Positions 27,279 to 36,033 of a stretch of DNA of 64,000 nucleotides are shown here, in pieces. This DNA comes from Hymenobacter baengnokdamensis (lineage in GTDB: Bacteria > Bacteroidota > Bacteroidia > Cytophagales > Hymenobacteraceae), in contig NZ_CP044285.1 of the NCBI RefSeq assembly GCF_008728635.1, forward strand, positions 682,001-746,000, written 5' to 3'. Positions within the stretch are counted from its first letter, which is position 1, and each line of letters begins with the position of its first letter. A program made the translations under genes and the position numbers. The notes under the pieces are model-generated. The model ran no database searches and was not told where the DNA came from. It was given only the letters and a program-made list of their open reading frames with translations.

Positions 27279-29210
27279 ATGACCCCACTAGCCGCCGTAG
27301 CACCTTCCTCCTTGCCTGCCAGGCTGCGGGCCGCCCGGCGCCGGGCTCCGTGGTCAGGGGCAGCCATGTGGCTGCTGGTAGCCGTGCTACTTGGCATGGC
27401 TGCCTCTACTGCCAACTGGCCCAACCTGAAGGTGACCCGCTGGGATATGTTCGGGTATTACCTCTACCTGCCCGCCACCACGGTTTACCACGATTTGGAT
27501 GGCCTCGGGTTTGTGCCCGAGCTGCTCGACCGCACGGGGCTTACCAACCGCGACAACCCGGCCCACCCGCTGGGCAACTGGGAAGTATCGCGAGCGCGCA
27601 CCAACCCCGACCAGTACGTTATTAAGTACACCATGGGGCAGGCCCTACTGTGGTGGCCTTTTTTTCAGGCTGCGCACTTTTACACCCAGCATTTTAGCAA
27701 GTATCCCGCCGACGGCTACTCGCCACCCTACCAGCTGATGCTGTACCTGGCCGGACTGGCCTACGCCCTGCTGGGGCTGGGGCTGCTCCGGCGATTTTTG
27801 CTGCGCTGCTTCAGCGACCGCCTGAGCGCGGTGCTGCTGCTGGCAGTGCACCTTGGCACCAACTACCTGGTATACAGTGTATTTCGCAGCCTGTACTCGC
27901 ACAATAGCCTGTTTATGCTGCACACGGCTACGCTGCTGCTGCTTTCGCACTGGCTGGAGCGGCCGCGCTGGTACCTGGCGGGCGGCCTGGGCCTGACCAT
28001 GGGCCTCGCGGTGCTGATTCGGCCCTCGGAGGCTATTATCCTGCTGGCGCCGCTGTTGTTTGGAGTTGCTACTGCGGCGGGCCTGCGTGCCCGCCTGCAG
28101 CTGGCGGCCCGGCACTGGAAGCAGATACTGCTGGCGGCAGCAGTAGCAATAGCCCTAAACATTCCACAAATCCTATATTGGCACCACATGTCGGGCCATT
28201 GGCTCTACGACTCGTACCCCGGCGAGAAGTTCGATTTTCGGCACCCGCATCTGCTTCAGGGGCTGTTTAGCTTCAATAACGGTTGGCTTACCTATACGCC
28301 CCTGATGGGACTGGCCGTGCTGGGCATTGCGCTGCTGTGGCGGCAGCGGCGCGAGTGGTTTTGGCTGCTCGTTACCTACTTACCCTTGCATTTGCTCATA
28401 TCCTACAGCTGGTGGTGCTGGTGGTATATGGATAGCGTGGGGTCGCGCACGATGGTGCAGGCCTACCCTATCCTGACGCTGCCGCTGGGCGTAGCGCTGC
28501 AGACGCTGTGGCAGCGCGGGCGGCTGGTGCGCGCATTCACCACACTGGCTCTCGTGGGCTGTGTGGCACTCAACGTATTCCAGGCGTGGCAGATGTGCCA
28601 GGGCATATTTATCACGGAGTACATGAATAAGCGCTATTACCTGGCGATTTTCGGTAAAACGCAGGTTGATAAAGAGGCCCTGACCAAGTTTGACACCAAC
28701 GAGCCGGCCCCCGACCTCCGGCTTTACCAGGCCGAAATGGTGTATTTCAACGACTTCAGCCACGATACCAGCTCAGCGCGCACCACAGAGTTTGCCCAGA
28801 TGCCCCCGGCGCTGCTCGTAAACAAGGCGCATCCTTACAGCCCCGGCTACCAGGGGCAGCTGGGAGCCGCCAACCTGCGGGCCGGCGACTGGGTAGAGGC
28901 GCGGGTGCAGGCCTACTCTCCGGAAAAAGTATACAATATCCACGGGATGCCACAGCTGGTAATCGAGTTTCGGCATCCCAATGCCGACCCGTACAAGTGG
29001 CAGGCTATCCGCATTACCAATAAAATCGGAGAGATAACCACCTTGTGGGGCGGCACTCCCGGCCTGTGGGACGAGGTAAAGTTTGCCAGTCAGCTACCCG
29101 CCGAAGCACGCCCCGAAGACGAGGTAAAGGTGTATGTCATGAACGGGGCCTCCGCCAGCACCCTCTATATCGACAATTTGAGCGTGAGTGCGCTACGGCA
29201 AAGCAAGTAG
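27279..29210 (+). CDS. GT-C-like membrane protein with C-terminal lipoprotein-type domain
   Basis: A 643-residue protein. Residues 1-430 hold about ten hydrophobic segments; the first periplasmic loop contains VTRWDMFGYYLYLPATTVYHD, in pieces a GT-C-like acidic loop, and later SYSWWCWWYMDSVGSR. From about residue 480 a soluble beta-rich domain follows: EMVYFNDFSHD, VNKAHPYSPGYQG, DWVEARVQAYSPEKVY, DEVKVYVMNG and STLYIDNLSVS. These landmarks align in order with the two lipoproteins at 21959 and 26694. ATG at 27279 is preferred over a TTG at 27267. Likely a glycosyltransferase acting outside the inner membrane; the fused domain may bind its acceptor or product. Confidence 0.72.
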   Translation: MTPLAAVAPSSLPARLRAARRRAPWSGAAMWLLVAVLLGMAASTANWPNLKVTRWDMFGYYLYLPATTVYHDLDGLGFVPELLDRTGLTNRDNPAHPLGNWEVSRARTNPDQYVIKYTMGQALLWWPFFQAAHFYTQHFSKYPADGYSPPYQLMLYLAGLAYALLGLGLLRRFLLRCFSDRLSAVLLLAVHLGTNYLVYSVFRSLYSHNSLFMLHTATLLLLSHWLERPRWYLAGGLGLTMGLAVLIRPSEAIILLAPLLFGVATAAGLRARLQLAARHWKQILLAAAVAIALNIPQILYWHHMSGHWLYDSYPGEKFDFRHPHLLQGLFSFNNGWLTYTPLMGLAVLGIALLWRQRREWFWLLVTYLPLHLLISYSWWCWWYMDSVGSRTMVQAYPILTLPLGVALQTLWQRGRLVRAFTTLALVGCVALNVFQAWQMCQGIFITEYMNKRYYLAIFGKTQVDKEALTKFDTNEPAPDLRLYQAEMVYFNDFSHDTSSARTTEFAQMPPALLVNKAHPYSPGYQGQLGAANLRAGDWVEARVQAYSPEKVYNIHGMPQLVIEFRHPNADPYKWQAIRITNKIGEITTLWGGTPGLWDEVKFASQLPAEARPEDEVKVYVMNGASASTLYIDNLSVSALRQSK

Positions 29211-29225
29211 TTTTTTGCTTTGCCG
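29196..29225 (+). terminator. Hairpin overlapping the stop of the GT-C-like gene
   Basis: CGGCAAAGCAA (29196-29206) pairs perfectly with TTGCTTTGCCG (29215-29225). The left arm encodes the last residues before the TAG, and a T-run is in the loop and right arm. Confidence 0.6.
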
Positions 29226-29264
29226 CCGCCTCAGCCCAACTACTACGCTGTTCCCGAAACGGCT

Positions 29265-31070
29265 TTAATAGCCCGCAGGCAGCGGAGGCTTTAGCAAGCT
29301 GTAATCTCCCTCGTAGCCCGCTACCAGCTGCTCGGTGTAGCCGGCCGGCAGCAGCCATTGGCGCAGCAGGCGATGCGCCGGCTGCTCGTGCTGCTCGGGA
29401 CGAATGACAAAGATGGCTTGCGGGTAGCGCTGCCGAAAAGCCAGCAGCTCGGCGGGCGTGGGGGCAGGCAGCAGCGCCAGCGAATCGGGATGCTGCTGTG
29501 CAATAAGCAGCGTGCGCAGTACCGGCTCGTGGGCGAAGGCCGCAAAAGTGGCGGCCGGCACCCGCGAGAGGTAGCCGCCCCGCAGCGCCTTGGCGTGGCG
29601 CGTCTGGTAAAAAAGCTCCGCAGGGTTCATGGTACCCACCTGCTGGTTGCCATCGCGCAAGCCTAGGGGAACTGGGAACAGGATACCACCGGGCAAGGCC
29701 GCGGCCAAGCGGTAAGCCTCCGGCACGTCAGCAGCCCGAATAAGCGGGTAGGCCGTGTGCTGATACTCCCCGAAAACGCCCGCCAGCAGCAGCGCCGGCA
29801 GCCCCAGGCGCCAGCCCCGCGCCCGCCCCAACAGCCACCTGTCCAAGCCGATGCAGACTGCCAGGGGCAGTAGCAGCGAGGCCATCATTACGTGCCGCAC
29901 GGGGCAGCGAATATTGTTGAAGAAGGGCACAAAATGCACGATGCCAGTTGGTAATCGAAACAGGTCGTGGCCCATCCAGCGCAGCTCGGGCATGGTGAGC
30001 AGCACAAACAATAGCAGCAGTGCCCAGAAGGGCCGGGTTTCGGCGGGAGTGGCGGGCGCGGCTGGCAGGCTACCCAGGCGGGGCGAACGCAGCGCGGCCA
30101 CTGCCAGAAATAAGGCGGCCAGCGGCAGTATATATCCCAAAAAACTAATATTCTCGACGGAGGCCGGGCTGTGGAAGTGGGGGCTGTGCCAGAAGGCATC
30201 GGTAGCGGCGGTGGCGAGCCAGCGGCTGCCCACGGGCGGTACCAGGTAGCCGGCCAGGTCGCCGCCCCACCAGATGCCACCCCGGTCATCGAGCCCCAGC
30301 AGCCCAAGGCCGCGCGACACAAAATGGCCCAGCACAAAAATAGCTGCCAGCCAGGCCCACGGCGGCCAGCGCCGCCAGCGGATAGCCCCCAGCCGCAGGC
30401 CCCACCACGCCGCGTAGCCCGCCGAAAAATAGCACAGACCGGCCAGCACGTGATAATCGCTAAAGAAAGTAACTAGCACTAAGATAACTACCCATGCCAG
30501 CGCCCGCCGGCTCCGTATGCGCGGCCAGAGCCGACCGACTTCGAAGGCAAAGGCATCGAGAAAAGCGGAGAGGTAGAAAGGCACCGTGGCCGTGAGCAGC
30601 AGATTGTAGTGCTCGGGCCAGCGGGCCAGCTTGTAGGGCGAAAAGGCGAAGGCGAACCCCACCAGCGCACACAGCAGCGGCTGGCGCACCCAACGCCCCG
30701 CCAGCCGCGCCGCGCCTACCCCCGACAGCACGAAGCTCAGCAGCAACCCCAGGTTAACGGACCGGAATTCCTGGTTCAGCACCAGATTAAGCACGCCCAG
30801 CACCTGGGTATAGGTGTGCAGCCAGAGGCTGGTGCCCTGCGGGTAGAGCAGCAGCGGCGTAAACATGGGGCTATGCCCCGCCACTACCTGCCGCCGAAAA
30901 TTCCAGACATTCCAGATGTATTGGTTGGCGTAGCCCACAAAGGCCGTGCTAAATTCCCGGCTCAGCGGCCAGCTGTACCAGACAAACAGTGCGGCATAAA
31001 CCATCAGCAAGCCCACCAACCATCGCCCGCCCAGATGATTAACAGAAGAAGAAGCGGGGTCAGGCAACAT
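29265..31070 (-). CDS. Large polytopic membrane protein, GT-C-like
   Basis: A 601-residue protein with about ten to eleven hydrophobic segments up to residue 425, then a roughly 170-residue soluble C-terminal region (AALPGGILFPVPLGLRDGN, TRHAKALRGGYLSRVP). In topology it resembles bacterial GT-C proteins and uncharacterised YfhO/DUF-type membrane proteins: FSPYKLARWPEHYNLLL and FNNIRCPVRHVMMASLLLPLA are patterns I have seen in such proteins. Function is not certain. It converges on the gene at 27279 and belongs to the glycosylation region by context only. Confidence 0.68.
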   Translation of the reverse strand: MLPDPASSSVNHLGGRWLVGLLMVYAALFVWYSWPLSREFSTAFVGYANQYIWNVWNFRRQVVAGHSPMFTPLLLYPQGTSLWLHTYTQVLGVLNLVLNQEFRSVNLGLLLSFVLSGVGAARLAGRWVRQPLLCALVGFAFAFSPYKLARWPEHYNLLLTATVPFYLSAFLDAFAFEVGRLWPRIRSRRALAWVVILVLVTFFSDYHVLAGLCYFSAGYAAWWGLRLGAIRWRRWPPWAWLAAIFVLGHFVSRGLGLLGLDDRGGIWWGGDLAGYLVPPVGSRWLATAATDAFWHSPHFHSPASVENISFLGYILPLAALFLAVAALRSPRLGSLPAAPATPAETRPFWALLLLFVLLTMPELRWMGHDLFRLPTGIVHFVPFFNNIRCPVRHVMMASLLLPLAVCIGLDRWLLGRARGWRLGLPALLLAGVFGEYQHTAYPLIRAADVPEAYRLAAALPGGILFPVPLGLRDGNQQVGTMNPAELFYQTRHAKALRGGYLSRVPAATFAAFAHEPVLRTLLIAQQHPDSLALLPAPTPAELLAFRQRYPQAIFVIRPEQHEQPAHRLLRQWLLPAGYTEQLVAGYEGDYSLLKPPLPAGY

Positions 31071-31127
31071 ACTTAATATTAGTCTTAATCTATATTATTT
31101 CAACAAAAGTAGCGGCGGACCGGTAGC

Positions 31128-31135
31128 TAGCTTTG
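31128..31135 (+). promoter_or_regulatory. TAnnTTTG promoter element
   Basis: TAGCTTTG lies 25 bp before the ATG at 31161 and matches the -7 consensus exactly. The -33 box is not clear. Confidence 0.5.
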
Positions 31136-31160
31136 TATTGTTCCTCTTTTGCTAACTTCT

Positions 31161-31688
31161 ATGCCCATTGCCCGCCCCTTCAACTTTACGCAGTGGATTG
31201 CCGACCACCGCCACCTGCTTAAGCCGCCCGTAGGGAACCAGCAGGTTTTCAAGGATAATAAAGACTTTATTGTGATGGTAGTGGGCGGCCCCAACGCCCG
31301 CAAGGACTACCACGTCGACGAGGGCGAGGAGTTGTTCTGGCAGCTCGAAGGCGATATTGTGGTGAAGATTATCGAAGATGGCCAGCCAGTGGATATCGTG
31401 CTAAAAGCCGGCGACATGTTTCTGCTGCCGGCCGGCGTGCCACATTCGCCGCGCCGGCCGGCCGGCACGGTGGGCCTGGTACTGGAGCGCTACCGCACGG
31501 CCGGCGAGCTCGACGGCTTCCAGTGGTATTGTGAAAACTGCGGCCACCAGCTTTACGAGGAATTTGCCGAGATTACCGACATCGTGGCCCAGCTGCCGCC
31601 CATCATGGACCGTTTCTGGGCTAATGGCGACCTGCGGACGTGCAAGATGTGCGGCACGTATATGGAAGCGCCGGCTAAGATGGGATAG
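31161..31688 (+). CDS. nbaC: 3-hydroxyanthranilate 3,4-dioxygenase
   Basis: A 175-residue cupin dioxygenase that opens the ring of 3-hydroxyanthranilate, giving the precursor of quinolinate and NAD. Iron ligands H51, E57 and H95 (KDYHVDEGEELFWQ; GVPHSPRRP) fall at exactly the positions known for the Cupriavidus metallidurans enzyme. A C-terminal rubredoxin-like metal site is formed by C124, C127, C161 and C164 (CENCGHQ; CKMCGTY). ATG at 31161 is preferred over TTG at 31149. With kmo (8276) this shows the tryptophan-to-NAD route. Confidence 0.95.
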   Translation: MPIARPFNFTQWIADHRHLLKPPVGNQQVFKDNKDFIVMVVGGPNARKDYHVDEGEELFWQLEGDIVVKIIEDGQPVDIVLKAGDMFLLPAGVPHSPRRPAGTVGLVLERYRTAGELDGFQWYCENCGHQLYEEFAEITDIVAQLPPIMDRFWANGDLRTCKMCGTYMEAPAKMG

Positions 31689-31901
31689 TATTTTCGGTTC
31701 TTTCGTCTGGCTTTAAAGCTGCCCAGCCAGCCCTCAGACTGGCGCGAGTTTAGCGCAGCGTAACTTTTCGGGGGAGGCGGTGCCTCCCATAGAATGAGCT
31801 TCTGAGACGACTCTAATGACGCGGTTCCGCCGTGCCGTGGGCGCGGTAGTTGGGTAGTTCAGGGGCCAGTTAGGGAACTGCTCTAATGGTGCGGAAAGCT
31901 G

Positions 31902-32609
31902 CTATGCCCGGCTTTTATCCGGCTTTGGCACTGCTCCGGCTGCCTCAAACTCTTCACGCAGCCTTGCGGGTGTAAGCTCAGTAAAATCGCGGATGACCAG
32001 CAGCGGGGCCTGAAAATCGCGGCCCGGCAGGGTCGAAGCCACGGCTACGCAGTGCATATGGGCACGGTAGGCGGCCTGCTCACCTAGCAAGGCATCCTCA
32101 AATATCACACAGTGTTCGGGCTTCACACCCAGCTTTTGGGCCGTCACGGCGTAGGTATCGGCGTGGGGCTTACCCTTATCTACGTCGTCTTTGGTGATAA
32201 CCACATCGAAAAAGCGGCGCAGATTGAGGTCGTCGAGGATGTAGCCGATGGTTTCCTGGCCCGAGCCGGTGCCGAGGCCAATTTTGAGGCCGACGGCGCG
32301 GGCAGCTTCCAAGAAATCGACCAGGCCGGGCAGGGCGCGGCGGTCGTCCCAATACAGCGTGCGGTAGAGAAATTCGCGCTGGCTGGCCAGGGCTTCGAGC
32401 TGCTTAGCGGTCTGCGGCTTTTCGGCAAAGGCTTCCTCGAGAATTTCGGAGGCCGGCGCGCCGTTCAGGCGTCGCAGCAGCTGGGTGGCATCTACCTGCA
32501 CCCCCTGGTCGCGGAAAAGCAATTGGAAAGCACGGGCCTGCACGGGTGTGTTGTCGATGAGGACGCCGTCCATATCGAAGATGAGAGCTTGAAGGTTGGG
32601 CATAAGCAT
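31902..32609 (-). CDS. HAD-family hydrolase, beta-phosphoglucomutase-like
   Basis: A 235-residue HAD-superfamily phosphatase or mutase. Motif I is LIFDMDGVLIDN with the nucleophile Asp and acid/base Asp; motif II is GLGTGSGQE; motif III/IV region reads VEPEHCVIFEDALLGEQAAYRA-like (KPEHCVIFEDALLGEQAA). The helical cap (about 17-85) is of the C1 type as in beta-phosphoglucomutase, phosphoglycolate phosphatase and sugar-phosphate phosphatases. The substrate is unknown. Start could also be the second ATG at 32603. It is divergent from the alkaline phosphatase gene. Confidence 0.87.
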   Translation of the reverse strand: MLMPNLQALIFDMDGVLIDNTPVQARAFQLLFRDQGVQVDATQLLRRLNGAPASEILEEAFAEKPQTAKQLEALASQREFLYRTLYWDDRRALPGLVDFLEAARAVGLKIGLGTGSGQETIGYILDDLNLRRFFDVVITKDDVDKGKPHADTYAVTAQKLGVKPEHCVIFEDALLGEQAAYRAHMHCVAVASTLPGRDFQAPLLVIRDFTELTPARLREEFEAAGAVPKPDKSRA

Positions 32610-32707
32610 CGAGAAAAGTCAGCCCGCCGAAAACGCGTCAGGCAATAGAAACACAGATTTAAGTCAGCATTCTGCTGAATTGCCGCCTCGCTCTTTCACT
32701 GGCACGG

Positions 32708-32715
32708 TATCTTTG
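32708..32715 (+). promoter_or_regulatory. TAnnTTTG promoter element
   Basis: TATCTTTG, an exact -7 match, lies 24 bp before the ATG at 32740. This also supports 32740 as the start rather than the longer frame from 32596. Confidence 0.55.
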
Positions 32716-32739
32716 TCGGCCTTCTTTACCGGCTTTTGC

Positions 32740-34440
32740 ATGAAAAAGATATTGCTGCTGACCTTGCTCGCCCTGCCAGCTCTGGCGCAAAAGAAAGGCC
32801 CGGCCCTGGCGCGGCCCAAGCTGGTGGTGGGCATTGTAATCGACCAGATGCGCTACGACTACCTCTACCGCTACTGGGATAAGCTGGGCAGCGGCGGCTT
32901 CCGGCGGTTGCTGGGCGAGGGGTTTAGCTACGAAAGCTGCCATTATAATTACGTGCCCACTTATACCGGGCCGGGCCACACGAGCATTTATACCGGCACC
33001 ACGCCGGCTACCCACGGCATTGTGGGCAACAACTGGTACGAGCGCGAAACCGGCAAAACCACGTACGTGACCGACGATAAAACCGTGCAGGCCGTGGGCG
33101 GCACGGCGGCGGCCGGGCAGATGTCGCCGCGCCACAACCTGGCCACTACTATTACCGACGAGCTGCGGCTGGCCACCAACTTCCAGAGCAAAGTCATCGG
33201 CGTGTGCATCAAGGACCGGGGCAGTATTTTGCCGGCCGGGCACGCGGCCAACGCGGCTTATTGGTACGATGGCACCAATGGAGCGTTCATTACCAGCACG
33301 TTCTACATGCCGGTGCTGCCCGACTGGGTCAGCAAGTTTAATGCGGCGGGCCACGCCGCACAGTACCTTAGCCAGCCCTGGAACACCCTGCTGCCGATTG
33401 GCGAGTACACCGAAAGCACCCCCGACGACGTGCCCTGGGAATCGGCTTTTAAGGGCGAGGCCAAGCCGGTTTTTCCGCACGACCTGCCCACGCTGAGCGC
33501 TACGCCCTCGGCTTCGGTGAAAGCCACCGAAAAGTCGTCGGGCGAGAAGCAGCCCGCCGCGCCTACCCAAAACCTCGACCTTATCCGCTCCACGCCTTTT
33601 GGCAACTCGCTCACGGCCGATTTTGCCATCGAAACCCTGCGCCAGGAGCAGTTGGGCCAGCGCGGGCAAACCGACTTTCTGACCTTGAGCTTTAGCAGCA
33701 CCGACTACGTGGGGCACCAGTTTGGCACCACGGCCATCGAAACGGAGGATACCTACCTGCGCCTCGACCGCGACCTGGCCCGCGTGCTCGATGCGCTCGA
33801 CAAGCAAGTGGGCAAAGGGGAGGCGCTGGTATTTCTGACCGCCGACCACGCCGCCGACCAGGCTGCCGGCTTTCTGGAAGCGCACCGCCTGCCGGGCGGC
33901 GGCATGGGCACGGCGCCCGTGCGCGACTCGGTGCAGCGCGCCCTGGTGCGCCGCTACGGCGCCGGCAACTGGATTCTGGATTTCGAAAACCAGCAGGTAT
34001 ACCTCAATCGCCCGCTGCTGCTGCAGAAAAAGCTGGAGCTGGCCAAGGTGCAGAACGAAGTAGCCGAGATTCTGCGCCAGCAGCCCCACATTGCGCAGGC
34101 CATCTCGGCTACCGACTTGCAGCGCAACGCCTGGCCGGTGGGCCTGAGCATGTATCAGGCCAACGGCTTCTACGCCCCGCGCTCGGGCGACGTGCTGTTC
34201 GTGATGTCGCCGGGCTGGCTCGAAGCCTACGCCTACCCCGTGGTGAAGGGCACCACGCACGGCGCCTCATGGGCCTACGATACCCACGTACCGCTGCTGT
34301 TCTGGGGCTGGCACGTGCACCACGGCGAGTCGGCCGAGGAAGTTAAGATTGTCGACATTGCCCCTACCGTGGCTCGCTACCTGCACATTCAGGAGCCCAG
34401 CGGCACCAGCGGCACGCCGCTTTTGGAAGTGCTGAAATAG
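32740..34440 (+). CDS. pafA: PafA-type alkaline phosphatase
   Basis: A 566-residue exported phosphatase with signal peptide cut after about ALAQ (17). Metal ligand D35 ([12 protein letters not shown]), nucleophile T81 ([12 protein letters not shown]), and the K158/R160 pair ([16 protein letters not shown]) that marks the PafA group of phosphate-irrepressible phosphatases. Later metal sites: [20 protein letters not shown] and [19 protein letters not shown]. It hydrolyses phosphomonoesters in the periplasm and releases phosphate from organic phosphorus. The family typically has about 540-550 residues, so it is full length. Monocistronic, with its own promoter element. Confidence 0.92.
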   Translation: MKKILLLTLLALPALAQKKGPALARPKLVVGIVIDQMRYDYLYRYWDKLGSGGFRRLLGEGFSYESCHYNYVPTYTGPGHTSIYTGTTPATHGIVGNNWYERETGKTTYVTDDKTVQAVGGTAAAGQMSPRHNLATTITDELRLATNFQSKVIGVCIKDRGSILPAGHAANAAYWYDGTNGAFITSTFYMPVLPDWVSKFNAAGHAAQYLSQPWNTLLPIGEYTESTPDDVPWESAFKGEAKPVFPHDLPTLSATPSASVKATEKSSGEKQPAAPTQNLDLIRSTPFGNSLTADFAIETLRQEQLGQRGQTDFLTLSFSSTDYVGHQFGTTAIETEDTYLRLDRDLARVLDALDKQVGKGEALVFLTADHAADQAAGFLEAHRLPGGGMGTAPVRDSVQRALVRRYGAGNWILDFENQQVYLNRPLLLQKKLELAKVQNEVAEILRQQPHIAQAISATDLQRNAWPVGLSMYQANGFYAPRSGDVLFVMSPGWLEAYAYPVVKGTTHGASWAYDTHVPLLFWGWHVHHGESAEEVKIVDIAPTVARYLHIQEPSGTSGTPLLEVLK

Positions 34441-34505
34441 GTAGTTCGGCGTTCGTCCCGACTTTTACGTTATCCTCCCATTTATTCTTCATCCCCACAC
34501 TAAAC

Positions 34506-35057
34506 GTGACCCATTTCAACCCCTGGCACGACGTATCGCGCGGCGATAATTTACCCGAAACTGTTACCGGTGTTATCGAAATCCCCAAAGGCAGCAAAGG
34601 CAAGTATGAGCTGGATAAAGACAGCGGCCTGTTGAAGCTCGACCGCGTGCTGTTCTCGGCCGTGCATTACCCGGCCGCCTACGGTTTTATTCCGAAGACG
34701 TACTGCGACGACAAAGACCCGCTCGACATCCTGGTTTTGTGCTCGGTCGATATTCCGCACATGTGCCTCGTGGAGGCCAAGGTTATCGGCGTGATGCAGA
34801 TGCTGGACCAGGACGAGGAGGATGATAAAATCATCGCCGTGGCTGCCCACGATGTATCGGTAAATCACTATAATGAGCTGAGCGACCTGCCGCCCTACAT
34901 GATGCTGGAGATGCAGCGCTTTTTTGAAGACTACAAAGCCCTTGAAAACAAGCACGTAGAGGTAAAGCAGTTCCTGGGCCGCGAAGAAGCCTACCGCATT
35001 ATCAACGACAGCATCAAGCTCTACGAAGAAACGTTTGGCGATAAGCCGGCCGCTTAG
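34506..35057 (+). CDS. ppa: Inorganic pyrophosphatase (family I)
   Basis: A 183-residue cytoplasmic enzyme hydrolysing pyrophosphate to two phosphates, which drives biosynthetic reactions. Conserved sites: [16 protein letters not shown] (phosphate contacts), [24 protein letters not shown] with the metal-binding Asp residues, and [13 protein letters not shown]. It starts with GTG at 34506 ([10 protein letters not shown]), which is required because no ATG lies closer to the conserved start. It follows the PafA gene by 65 bp in the same direction, and both act in phosphate metabolism. Confidence 0.95.
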   Translation: MTHFNPWHDVSRGDNLPETVTGVIEIPKGSKGKYELDKDSGLLKLDRVLFSAVHYPAAYGFIPKTYCDDKDPLDILVLCSVDIPHMCLVEAKVIGVMQMLDQDEEDDKIIAVAAHDVSVNHYNELSDLPPYMMLEMQRFFEDYKALENKHVEVKQFLGREEAYRIINDSIKLYEETFGDKPAA

Positions 35058-35075
35058 CCCTTCCCAACCGTTAGC

Positions 35076-35117
35076 AGAACGTCATGCCGAGCGGCGAACC
35101 GCTCAGCATGACGTTCT
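35076..35117 (+). terminator. Terminator of ppa, built from a dispersed repeat
   Basis: AGAACGTCATGCCGAGCGG (35076-35094) pairs with 35099-35117 with one mismatch around a CGAA tetraloop, then a T-rich tract. The arm AGAACGTCATGC recurs at 38723 and 48698. Confidence 0.75.
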
Positions 35118-35143
35118 TTTCTTTGTGCCACTTTTACCCAGCC

Positions 35144-36001
35144 ATGCCCGCTGCCAGCCGTGCCCTGCCCCTGCGCCTGCTTGATGCGCTGCTGTACAGC
35201 AGCGGGTGGCTGGCCGCGGCCGCCGCGGCCCAAACGGCCGCCACGCTGCGCCTGTGGCCGGCCAGCGGCGGCGCAGCCGGCCTGCACACGGTAGTGCTGG
35301 TGTTTGCGGCCACGCTGCTGACCTATAATCTCGATGCGGCGCTGCCCTTTAAGCACAGCCAGCCGCCGGGCACCTCGGGCCGCAAGGCCTGGCAGCAGCG
35401 GCACCGGCCGGCCATGCTGGGGCTGGCGGGTACGGCCGCTCTCACGGGAGCCTACCTGCTGCTCACGGATGGCTGGGTGCATTTTTTGCCGATACTGCTG
35501 CCGCTGGCGGCGCTGGCCATTGGCTACTCGTGGCCGGTGCTGCCGTGGCGGGGGCGCTGGCGGGCCATCCGCGAAGTGCCGCTGCTGAAAGTATTTCTGA
35601 TTGCGGGGGTGTGGGCCGCCGTGACGGTAGGCCTGCCCGCGCTGGCGCTGCATCGGCCGCTGGCCTCGGCGCTGGGTTTGCTGGGGCAGCGGTTTTGCCT
35701 GGTCGTGGCCCTGGCCATTGTGTTCGACATCCGCGACTACAGCCGCGACGGCGCCGTGGCGCTACGCACATTTCCGGTGCTGCTGGGTATAAAGGGGGCT
35801 AAGCTGGTGTCACTGAGCTTTCTGGCCGCCGCCGTGGCGCTGGGCCTGGGGCGCGAGGCCTCACCGCTGGCGGTTGTGTTGCCGGCCGCGCTCTGCGCCG
35901 CCGTTGTCATCGCCGCGCAGGAGCGGCGGGGCGACTATTTCTTCGCCCTGGTTACCGATGGCCTGCTGCTGGTGCAGGCAGCGGCGTATTTTATTTTTTG
36001 A
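35144..36001 (+). CDS. UbiA-like membrane protein
   Basis: A 285-residue protein with about nine hydrophobic segments. TYNLDAALPFKHS near residue 66 and VFDIRDYSRDGAVALRTFPVLLGIKGA near 195 stand where UbiA prenyltransferases have their two Asp-rich motifs, and the spacing of membrane helices fits that superfamily, but the first motif is degenerate (no NDxxD). It may be a diverged UbiA-type prenyltransferase or a non-catalytic relative. The ATG at 35144 is preferred over the longer frame from 35084, which begins inside the terminator repeat. Confidence 0.7.
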   Translation: MPAASRALPLRLLDALLYSSGWLAAAAAAQTAATLRLWPASGGAAGLHTVVLVFAATLLTYNLDAALPFKHSQPPGTSGRKAWQQRHRPAMLGLAGTAALTGAYLLLTDGWVHFLPILLPLAALAIGYSWPVLPWRGRWRAIREVPLLKVFLIAGVWAAVTVGLPALALHRPLASALGLLGQRFCLVVALAIVFDIRDYSRDGAVALRTFPVLLGIKGAKLVSLSFLAAAVALGLGREASPLAVVLPAALCAAVVIAAQERRGDYFFALVTDGLLLVQAAAYFIF

Positions 36002-36033
36002 ATATTCCAGACTTCGTCAGGGCAGACTGCCCG

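Noticed and set aside
32659..34260. A 533-codon open frame antisense to pafA
   Set aside because: Same shadow effect; no recognisable motif, and the sense strand has all PafA catalytic residues.
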